A stretch of 34,252 nt of DNA from Azolla pinnata (lineage: Eukaryota; Streptophyta; Polypodiopsida; Salviniales; Salviniaceae). Position numbers and translations under genes: made by a program. The notes below the pieces were generated by a model. It did not search any database and was not told the DNA's origin. It saw only the letters and a program-made list of their open reading frames with translations. The DNA is taken from positions 10,151-44,402 of the forward strand of contig JBBBWG010031720.1 in the NCBI GenBank assembly GCA_037176905.1, read 5' to 3'. Numbering within the stretch: position 1 is the first letter of the stretch; every line of letters starts with the position of its first letter. Shown here in pieces: positions 10,141 to 19,730 of this stretch.

Positions 10141-12609
10141 CAGTTCCAGAACCCTAAAACCTTGATCTTTGAATTGGTCAGAGTCTGGCTCAACGCGGCC
10201 GAAGACTTGATAGATAGTCTAAGACAAAAAACCCAGATCAGATCGAACGCAACTCTGGCTAGAACCAGGACACAAATTCCCCGTCGCCCAACTGCATCGA
10301 TGCGTTCGACCATCTGCACTTGTCAGTGTTTGTGGCTCTTGGACGATCGATCAGCTGTTTCGCGGACGTTTTAAAGACCGGATTTGTCCGCTTTCACACC
10401 GGTGAGCCAGTTGAGCCATCTCAAGTAAAATAGCCTGACTTATCCGAGTCGGTTCTACAAGCCCCAGTTCCCCCTTGCAATGTTGTCACATATTAATTAG
10501 TTATTTAAATAAGAAATTATAAATACTTAGGATATATATTTTAACATATAATTGGCCAATACGTTAAACATCGGTTAAATTCACGTTAAATTCATCGATA
10601 TAGGTTAAATAATTTATTTATTTAATGAGATTATCCTTTCAATTAGTTGCAATGAAAAAATTTACAATGGACTACAACCAATAAGGCACGGGTTAAATAA
10701 TTACACAGAGTTACAATTAATTAAACCTACATACACTCAATTTGTTTTTTTTCACATTATCCATTTCTTGGCATAACTAGATTTGTAAAATCTACAGAAT
10801 CGGATTTTTAAAATTCTAAGTTTACAAAATGACTAATAGCCCTAGTAAATAAATAATCATTTCTTATATTTATAAATTTGGCTTTAAAGAAAATGGCAGC
10901 TCCCAGACGTTAAATACGTGTACAATACGTCTGAGTATTCTAGAACGTATTTTATTTATAATCTGTGGTTTGTTTTTGTTTTTAACGAATATGATGCAAT
11001 CAGTGAGGATCGCGATGACGTAGGTCTGAACAATCTACGCAGATAAAACGGCAGAAACATGCAGACTTGTGCTCAGACCTTGCTGCTGACATGCTTGCTT
11101 CGCTCAACGTTCCTCTGCTTCGATCTGTCAAGCGCAAAAGTCTTCATCGACCTCAGTGCGTTCTGATCGTTCGTCCTCATCTTTTTTTTTTTCATTGGTT
11201 TCGTGTACATGGGGATAGTCCCACTGTTTTTGTTTTTTTTTTCCTCTTGCGTCTGTGATCGTGTTGTTTGGCATTGGATCACGTGGACGAAATGCGAAAT
11301 CGTTTCTCGTTCCAACTGTCGATCGTGACGACAATGACAGAGTGTCTTTGAAGAACCCGAGTAACACGGAGTGTAAAGGAAGGAATGAGCTCTATCTGAC
11401 ATGCACTGTGACATATTGTTGTGCTTGCTTTGTCATTCTTTTTAGGAAAAACTACCAAAAATATGGCTAACAAATTTCTTAACTACATTTTAACGCCATA
11501 GATTACGCCTAGTTTTATATCGCACAAAAAAATCAAACATCTAATCAATCAATTGAGACTAAATTAATTAGATTTTGAAAGCGCCCATTTCTGTTAATCA
11601 AATGCAATAAAGAAATAAAGTATTAAACAATAGTACAAAGTAGGAAACAATTAGTAAATAGTAGTAGGAAAATCAACGAACATGAGGAGAGATAGATGGA
11701 AGTGATCAGTAAGGGAAGGATAGATTCTATCAGCGAGAACCGATTAGGAAGTAGCAGTAGTCAAGGGAAGGAATAAAATCTATTAGTGAAAATTAATTGG
11801 GGGAGAGTTAATGTTTAGCAAGAGTAAAACTAGGTGTTAATCTGTAATTTCTTATTTTATTAAGTGTTAAAATGTAATTAATAAATTTGGCATGCGTTTT
11901 TCTTTTTGTAAATTTCCCTTTTTTGTTTTATTTGTCGATAACGCCAACGTTGTTGTGTATAGTAATTAATTTTTAAATACATACAAGAATACCTCGAGTA
12001 ATTATCGTGTATCTTAATGTCGACACAACGAATCATGCTTCTAGTAAAGTGTTTAACATACTGCAAAGAAAAATACTTTAGGATGTGTATTTGAAAGAAA
12101 AGTGGAAAGCGCGTGTATTGTATATCGATCAGTTGATTCGTCGTGGATATGTTTCGATCCACGACACTGCAAAGCCAGATAATGACTCGATGATCTGCAC
12201 TTTGTAAAACTTACTTTTATTTAATCGACCGTAGAAGGAGAGGGTTGCGATACACGAGCGACGTTGAGCTATCGAGCCCAGCTCAGCCAACTGATAAAGC
12301 ATGAAAAGAAGGTTAACTCAGTAGTCGGCTCTAAGTTAGTTTCTACGATGTCTATCGCTGCATGAGTTGATTAAAATCAAACCAATGTTAGAAATGATGA
12401 TGGAACCAACCACAATTCTTTGGCGACGAGGTTGGTAAAAGATGAAAGTCTATAGAAGAGAAGACCTGCTTCGGTTGTTAGCGAAGAGATTTCAGTAGCA
12501 TCAACAGAATCGGGAAGTGAGTAAGGGCATGGTTATTAAACAGAAATCGAGACTAAAATCGTGATAACAGCACTGAACCTGATCTCCAAGTCAGTACGAG
12601 CGACACATT
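10141..12609. other. AT-rich intergenic region, no gene recognised
   Basis: Mostly AT-rich spacer in the head-to-head interval between MED26 and WDR74. It has TTAAAT-rich stretches (10500-10870), homopolymer T runs (about 11180 and 11230) and a diverged pair of GGAAGGAATAA-like blocks at 11715-11800. Open frames are short. I saw no terminal repeats or domain that would identify a transposon. Confidence 0.5.
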
Positions 12610-13435
12610 TTAACAGTGAACCGAACCGTCGAGCTTCGTCTCAGAGCCGAATCAGACCGAGCCAAACTCTTTACGAGTTTGAACGCGGGGACCAAACCGA
12701 ATCCATCACTCAACGAAGCAGCTTAGCTTAGTAAGCCAAACCAAACCAAACCATCAAGCTTCGTCTTCGAGTCAGCCCGAACCGAACCCTCGAGTAGCCG
12801 AATTCACGAACCGGGATCGATTCAGCCGAATCAGACTGAGCCAAACTCTTTACGAGTTTGAACGCGGGGACCAAACCAAATCCATCACTCAACGAAGCAG
12901 CTTAGCTTAGTAAGCCAAACCAAACCAAACCATCAAGCTTCGTCTTCGAGTCAGCCCGAACCGAACCCTCGAGCAGCCGAATTCATGAACCGGGATCGAT
13001 GAATCGGGCAGCGCTGCAAAAACCGTAGCGCCAACCGAACCCGAACCGAGCCTAAAATCCAGCACTCGACAATTCCGCAGCTTTTTCGATCGGCGCAAAC
13101 CAGCTGAAAGCTTCCGTTATCGAGACGAAGCGAAACCGAAGCGGAAAACCAGCGAAGCTTCCGAACCTCACCTCACCTCAGAATTGATCAAGTAACTAAA
13201 AGATCAGAAACCCGAACCTAAGCGGCTCCCCTTCGTTCCGGTTAGGTTCGGTTCCGAGCCTGGAGACCGAACCGAGCTCTTCTTTAAAAGTTCTGACTTT
13301 GGCGCAGCTTCGTGAACCGAAGCAAAACCAGTAAGAGCTTCCGATACCGAGCCTCCGAATCTATTAAGCAACTAAGCTTCTGACACCGAACCTGTAGGTT
13401 CGGTTCCTAACCTGCAGGTTCGGTTCCGAACCTGG
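12610..13435. repeat. CCGAACC/GGTTCGG-rich low-complexity region upstream of WDR74
   Basis: CCGAACCGA and CCAAACC motifs recur dozens of times, and later also in inverted form. Short palindromes such as CAGGTTCGGTTCCGAACCTG (13415-13434) could extrude hairpins. The region ends 144 bp before the WDR74 ATG. It includes the 179-bp tandem duplication listed separately. No coding frame is convincing. Confidence 0.8.
12645..13000. repeat. 179-bp direct tandem duplication
   Basis: Copies run 12645-12823 and 12824 to about 13000, starting AGCCGAATCAGAC and ending GGGATCGAT. They differ at only a handful of bases (for example GACCGAG/GACTGAG, CCGAATCC/CCAAATCC, GAGTAGCC/GAGCAGCC, TTCACG/TTCATG), so the duplication is fairly recent. 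Confidence 0.92.
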
Positions 13436-13458
13436 CAATCTTGACGAGATAGTGGGAT

Positions 13459-13466
13459 TAGGGTTT
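13459..13466. promoter_or_regulatory. Telobox (TAGGGTTT) upstream of WDR74
   Basis: The sequence GGGATTAGGGTTTT contains a full telobox in reverse orientation, 113 bp before the ATG. Teloboxes are well known in plant ribosome-biogenesis promoters, which fits the gene's role. Confidence 0.65.
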
Positions 13467-13578
13467 TAGCCCGACACAGACTGTCGTCGCCCTCGCCATC
13501 GCCATCGCCGTCGCCGGAGGGAGAAGAGAAGGCGCGCGGGGAACAGCGACAGACAGAGAGCTCCGCGCCTCCCTTCTC

Positions 13579-16500
13579 ATGCCGCGCTCCGACGCTGTTG
13601 CGTCTCCGGGATGCGCTCCCGTTCGTGCCATCGCTTTCGACAGCTTAGGCCTCGTCAAAGGTAGGCGCCTCCGCGCTCTCTGCTTCCCGCCTCTCCGTCT
13701 CCGTCTCTTGTCTTGTTCGTCGATCCTCGATTTCCTGTACGCGTATGTGCATCGGAGTTGTGGAAATCCCCGTAATCCTGACCTGCTTGCTCTTCCGTCT
13801 GCCGTCACGGCTCCCAGTTTCACGAATCTCGTATGCCTATCGTGCGTTTTTCTCTTTGCCTGTGTCCGCGCAGTCGTCGAGACGTCGGGGGAGAACGGAA
13901 ATGCTCAAGTCGTTGCTAGATGGGGCGAGCCAAACTCACAGAAGAGTGTTTTATGCGCTTCCATGTCCTCCGACGACGATGTTCAGGTACGATTTTCTCT
14001 TCCCATCTCTTCCTTCTTCCCTCTAGGTCTCGTTTCTCGCAAAGTGATGCATTTTGGATGCTTCGGCATTACACTGTTTGTGCTTGAATGACGACTTCTG
14101 TTTTGGAAATGGTTTGTGGACATTACGCCTTCGTGGGAAATTTCTTTATGCTGTTTGGGCATGCTATATACTGTGGAAGCTCTGATCTTGAGTATATCGA
14201 CACTGCGTTGTGTGACTGATCCTTGCAAATGAACCGATGTAATGGGGTTCTTTCTTCAAACATGACGAGTAGATGACGTTGTTGAGGACCTTAACGCACA
14301 CAGCAACATACTGGCCTAACCTTTTGCTTTTTCTACACCAAATCTGTTGCTAAACAGATTTACATAGGTTCCTCCTCCTAAACTTTCATCTTTCTAGATA
14401 TTAGGTTGGCATTCATGGTGATGTGTTTTTGGTGCTAAAATCAGGGCTTTTGCATGCATACTCATTTGGACATACCGAAAACTGTGTTTCCAAACTGTGA
14501 GTTCTATCCTCAACTCATGAACGTCGTTTTATTCTTCTAATATACGTTCGCAGTAGTATTTGAAAACGAGGACGACAAGGATGGCAACTTCTTAGCAGTG
14601 TGCCAAATGCTTGTTTTGGCTTAGTATGATTTGTTAGGTGCAATTATTTTCTATAGAATCTGATTAAATAGAAACTAATCTCTGAGTCATGCCTGGTATT
14701 TTGCTCGTATCCATGTCCTGGGTAGGGAGTGAAATTACCATGGATATAAACAAACTTCAACGTTCTTATTGTACTAAAGTCTTGATATTCACACATCGTC
14801 GACACATACTGAAGATCATGCTTTGCAATGCTTTTTATTCTTGAATCAGGAACTTCGTGCTTTACATGAATGAAGGGTGAGGATTGGTTACTTCAGTAGT
14901 TCAAATGTTAATTCTGGTTGCGAAGCTTAGATATATGCCAAATACTCATCGTGGTTTGTATAAGTAGTTAAGAGCATTACTGTAGTTAGACTCTGATGAT
15001 CGAGTCATTCTGCTATTGAGTAGTGCAATTGAGAATAAGAATTAAAAGTTCACTTCTATAACGTGTCGTGAAGTCTGTCTCATGAGTTATGCCAACCTCA
15101 TTAGAGAGATGGTTGGTGATATTTGCTGTGCTTTTAGCCTTGATCTTTGGTACACATTATCATCCAGTTTTCACAACAATGATTAGCTGTATCAATTTCT
15201 CCCTTTCTGGATCACAGGTGCTTGCTGTAGCAAGGAGAAACAATAGTGTGAGTTGAACACTTTCTTTTTAAATTAATACTCGTCCAATCGACATTATAAA
15301 AACACGAGCTTTAGTTACAAGATGATGTATTTTGACCAGGTAGATATTCTGGATCCTACATGTGGGGCTCCATATACTCAAGTAAATGTTTCTTCGAATT
15401 CTCCTGAAAATGCACAAATAATTGGCATTCATCTTCTCAGAGCGGAGGCTTCCTGGTATTGATTCTAGGTTATAATATTTGAAATAGATCAGGTTCTAGT
15501 CTTACAGCCTCGGTGGTTTCTTATTGAAACCCTCTGGTTGGCCAGTTATTACTGATCTAGACAATTGATTTTCTTTTCATCTTATTTTGCTTTTGTGGCT
15601 AGCACAAGGTCTCTAGTAGCATGTACCTCCAATGGAATTGTTTCTGTACACCATGTTTCCGGAGGAAGTACAGAACAAAATGTTGATGATCCTGTCACAT
15701 TGACTTGGCCGATTTGCAAAGCAGGAAATATTATTTGCATGAAGGTTGATTTGGCTGAAAAATATGCTGCTTTTGGCGGGTAAAGACTTCGATGTTTGTT
15801 GATAACCATTCGACCACCCAATGTTTATCATTAACAATAATAACTTCCAACTGTACAGTGATGGAGCCGAGCCTGCAATTTGGGAAATCAATACTCAGAC
15901 AAAAATCTGGGAAGCAAAAGCGGTATACATTTTAATTTTGCATTTGAATTATATCTTGGTATATTAAGATTAAAAGGCTCATTTCTCATCTTAGTCCCCT
16001 TTCCAAAAGTAATACAGCCTCGGAGGGACAGTATGGGATTGATGTCACGTCCTTTTGTCACATCATCAACTTTTCTTGGCAATGATCATCGTAAATTGAT
16101 TGTTGGCACTGGCCATCATCAGGTTTGCTGTCAATACTTATCGGAAAAGATTTTTAGAAAGAGAACAATATACAAGCATCTTTCTGAATGGCTCGTTGGT
16201 TGATGCATTAGTGACCTAAATTGGATTCTAATTGTTCTGCTAGAGATGTCTGTACCCCCTTTCGGGGTTGGCATAACAGCCACTCATGACACTACCACCA
16301 TTGCATATTAAAAGAGTTCTTATTACAAATATATACATACTGGGTTCATAGGACTCACAAACACAAATATGTGTCCAATGCGTGCATGTATGTAGACATT
16401 AAACTTATCAATTGATGCTTTAATTAGAGTATATTTTAATGTAGATCATATATTAAAATTGTGGTACTCAATTAATACAATATGGAAGTGAGTTGAGGTA

Positions 16501-18300
16501 TTAGGATTCAATGTAAAAGCTAGCAATGACAACTGAACAGAAGCTAACAAACAGCTGCTCGAAATTTGAGACGGAGTTTTAATTGTAGATGGCATGAGTA
16601 ATGTAAATTGATATGGATGAGAATTTCGTATAGGGTAGTAGATGCATATTATTCGATTGTTTCCTCTTTTCATCTCTAGATAAAAGACGCACATGAGTTT
16701 TTTGGTATACTTGGAGTGTTTCAATCAGCTAAGGTCATTATGTGCTTTGTCAGATAAGGCTTTATGATATCTCTGCCCAAAGGAGGCCGACAATTTCATT
16801 TGACTATCTGGAATCCCCAATAAAAGCTGTTGAAGCGGATTCTGATGGCTATAGCATATTTGTTGGTACTGGAAATGGTGATCTAGCATCACTTGATATG
16901 CGAACAGGTTTGTCTATAATTCATGCAGATTTCTATGAGTTTAGGTTGTTCTTGTACTTACCATATTCCTTTTAATTTTTCCAGGAAAATTATTGGGTGG
17001 ATTTAAAGGAAAATGCTCTGGAAGTGTAAGATCGATTGCAAAGCATCCTGCACTACCTATTTTGGCAACTTGTGGTAAAGAATCTGCATATCATCTAAAT
17101 TTCGTTCTATTTTTGGTCATCTGTGCTCAGACTTGAATGTGCGCCTGAATGTATGTTGTTTATTCCATTGGAAGATCTGTCTGTTGATAATCAAGTCCTG
17201 TGGGTCCTAAAACATAAAGCTGCAGTTTATGCATATGTTAACCTTGTCTCACACCATTAATTAAGTGTACTCTTCGTTTTCAAGTGAATAGAATCATCAA
17301 CACTTGCCTTGCATACGTCGAAATATCCAGCATTTTCACAACTTGTAATTGATAAACATTCTGTGGTAGTTGATGTCCCATCTGTTACTTCATGCCCTGG
17401 CTTTGAATTATGCTATTTCTTGTGATTTGCATGTGCTCACTTTGAATTATGTGATTTTTTGTTGCATGCTTAGGCCTTGATCGGTACTTGCGATTTTTTC
17501 ATTCTACAACAAGACAGCTTCTCACACGGGTAATTTTAGTGAATGAAAATAGCCGAGTCTTTCCAATGTTGTACACTGTTTCAAACCAAAATTTACCTGC
17601 CGTTTTTACAGATTTTTCTCAAGCAACAACTTGTAGCTGTTGTATTTGACAAGAAGTATTCTGATCGTTCTGCTGGAAACAATGATGTTAATGAAGGTAA
17701 GTAAGAGAACTATCATCTTAGGTTCAATAATCTCGTGTACGTTGTGGATGAAGTCTTACTTTCTGAGTATTCCATTTCATGGAAAACTAAGATAGTCGGC
17801 CAATGGAGGTCATATCTAATGGGCATCGAGATGAGGAATGTCATGTAACCTCCTCAACAGACCAATCTCAGAGGAAGAGAAAGCCTAAAAAAGCTGGGGC
17901 ACTAGATGGATCCTTGAAACGGAGTAAGAAAAAAGGTATATATATTTGTTTTTTAGTTTTGATTGCGTGTTTGTTATTGTAATTGATCAGCATGCTAAAG
18001 GTTATTTTGCCATTGTTCCTTCCTCAAGAGGAAGCTTCAAGCGATGGAAATGGAAATCATTCCAGCGAAGGAGAGTCAGAGAAAGAAAATAAACCTAGGA
18101 AAAAGAAGGCGAAAAAGAAGTCTCGAACCAAACACGGAGAAGAAGAAGATGAACTACTTGGAATCGAAAACGGAAAGGAAACCGATGAGATTGTACAAGT
18201 TGAGTCTGAAGAGGCAGATGAAGCAGCTGTAATTAGAGATCGGAAGAAAACAAAGAAAAAGGAGAAGAGAAAGAAGAAACAGGAAAAGGACATCTGTTAA
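13579..18300 (+). CDS. WDR74: WDR74/Nsa1-type WD40 protein, 60S ribosome assembly
   Basis: Thirteen exons keep phase throughout: 13579-13660, 13874-13986, 15218-15247, 15340-15455, 15603-15779, 15859-15922, 16018-16122, 16754-16907, 16985-17074, 17474-17529, 17612-17696, 17792-17935 and 18029-18300, giving 495 aa. Family marks are the N-terminus MPRSDAVASPGCAPVRAI, VVARWGEP, VLAVARRN, FLGNDHRKLIVGTGHHQ followed by IRLYDISAQRRPTISFDY, SIFVGTGNGDLASLDMRT, RSIAKHPALPILATCG and LDRYLRFFHS. These form the seven-bladed WD40 propeller. After about residue 357 the protein is a Lys/Glu-rich tail (KPRKKKAKKKSR, KKTKKKEKRKKK), probably a nucleolar localisation and rRNA-contact region. WDR74/Nsa1 works with the AAA-ATPase NVL/Rix7 in nucleolar pre-60S maturation. 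Intron 2 is long (1.2 kb). Exon 3 is only 30 nt. The exon 7 acceptor (AATACAG) and the exon 12 acceptor (ACTAAG) were chosen to keep the frame open. Confidence 0.93.
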
Positions 18301-18877
18301 ACGACTTACACTACACATTTTACATCGCGAGAGAAATTTTTTCAACGAAGAGATGGATTGAAGATTTTATGGGTTGTTCAGTCTGATAGGAATGCGAATT
18401 CGGCCTTTTTATTTGGAAGCAGATTTTTGTGTGCAGTGAGTGCTCTGCGATAAACGCATCAACATCGAATGCTCGATGCGGAATGGAGGATAATCTCTGT
18501 AATATACAGTGGACCTCGGAGAAAAGACATGTACCGGCAAATCGAAGAACCGAGCTCTTCATCTCATTGGTTAATGTTGAAGTAAATCAAAGCTAATGTA
18601 TTCACATGATCTTGTTATGTATAAACATCTAGAACATTGTAGATGCCTCCGGAGCGATTCTCTTCGGAGCTATCCATCTAATTAGAGCTTTGGAGGTGCT
18701 TACTTAAAACCTGTCCTCTTTATATATAGTTTGGTATAGTCAAGTCGCAGGTCCTCGATTCGATCACTTGACACAGAAAAGGTTTTAATGAAAGGATCAA
18801 ATGTCTTCAGTTTTGTTCATCGAGAAACTCGAATCTGTTGTATTTCCATCTGTATTGCCTCTACTGCAGTCTGTACC
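18301..18877. other. WDR74 3' flank and spacer
   Basis: Probable WDR74 3' UTR followed by AT-rich spacer. No coding region or structured RNA is evident. The stretch 18745-18765 (GCAGGTCCTCGATTCGATC) resembles a tRNA B-box in isolation but lacks a matching A-box and cloverleaf. Confidence 0.5.
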
Positions 18878-19545
18878 GTATTCTTGGGCCATCCCTATGC
18901 CTACACCGTATTTGGTGTATTTGGGTCGTATTTGAGGTGTATTCTGTACCGTATTTTGTCACGATGCCGTTTCTCTGGGTCAATCTCATTTCGCATTTAG
19001 ATCTCTTCGCAATCGTATTTATCCTAGGGTCATCCGTATGCCTCCACCGTATTTTCGTGCCGTATTTCATACCATATTTTGTGTATTTGGGCCGTATTTT
19101 AGGTGTATTTTGTGCCGTATTTTGTCACGATGCGGTCAATCTCACTTCGCATTTAGATCACTCGATCGGTACTCCGCAATCGTATTTATCCTTGGGCCAT
19201 CCGTTGGCCTCCACCGTATTTTCACGCCGTATTTCATACCGTATTCTGTGTATTTGAGTTCACCGTATTTTCACGCCGTATTTCATACCATATTCTGTGT
19301 ATTTGGGCCGTATTTGAGGTGTATTCTGTACCGTATTTTGTCACGATGCCGTTTCTCTGGGTCAATCTCACTTCGCATTTAGATCTCTCGATCGGTACTC
19401 CGCAATCGTATTTATCCTTGGCCATCCGTAGGCCTCCACCGTATTTTCACGCCGTATTTCATACTATATTCTGTGTATTTGGGCCATATTTGAGGCGTAT
19501 TCTGTACCATAGTTTGGTTTTTGTGTATTTCTTGTACCGTATTTG
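18878..19545. repeat. CCGTATTT higher-order tandem repeat upstream of MTG1
   Basis: Four copies begin with GTATTTATCCTTGGGCCATCC-like sequence at 18878, 19015, 19182 and 19408, with lengths 137, 167, 226 and about 138 bp. Each contains degenerate 12-13-bp subunits (CCGTATTTCATA, CCGTATTCTGTG, CCGTATTTTCACG) and most share a non-repetitive block (CACGATGC, then CGCATTTAGATC). The third copy is longer because the CCGTATTT subunit block is itself duplicated around 19218-19310. The array ends about 186 bp before the MTG1 ATG. I recognise no known family. Confidence 0.88.
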
Positions 19546-19557
19546 TGGAAAACCCCA

Positions 19558-19564
19558 AAACCCT
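19558..19564 (+). promoter_or_regulatory. Weak telobox-like AAACCCT upstream of MTG1
   Basis: A seven-base match to the telobox core, 167 bp upstream of the ATG, right after the repeat array. It lacks the final A, so it is a weaker candidate than those of the other four genes. Confidence 0.3.
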
Positions 19565-19730
19565 GCTCGTTTCCGCAACACCAGGGATTGAACTACGATC
19601 GCCGAACAGAGAAGAGAGGAAGGGATTCCTGCTGTTCACCAGAAAGATCAGAGAAAAGACGCAAGCTCTCATTGGATCGGAACTGATACGCAGATTTGGT
19701 AGTTAGATTCGCCCAAGAGAAAGAAAGGGA

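Noticed and set aside
15582-15891. Minus-strand frames opposite WDR74 exons 5 and 6
   Set aside because: Shadows of the plus-strand exons and partly intronic.
18720-18790. Possible tRNA-derived SINE (TCGATTCGATC resembles a B-box)
   Set aside because: No convincing A-box at the right spacing, no target-site duplication or 3' tail that I could see.
19575-19600. tRNA T-arm-like GTTCAATCCC on the minus strand before MTG1
   Set aside because: No acceptor stem, D-arm or anticodon arm can be drawn around it.
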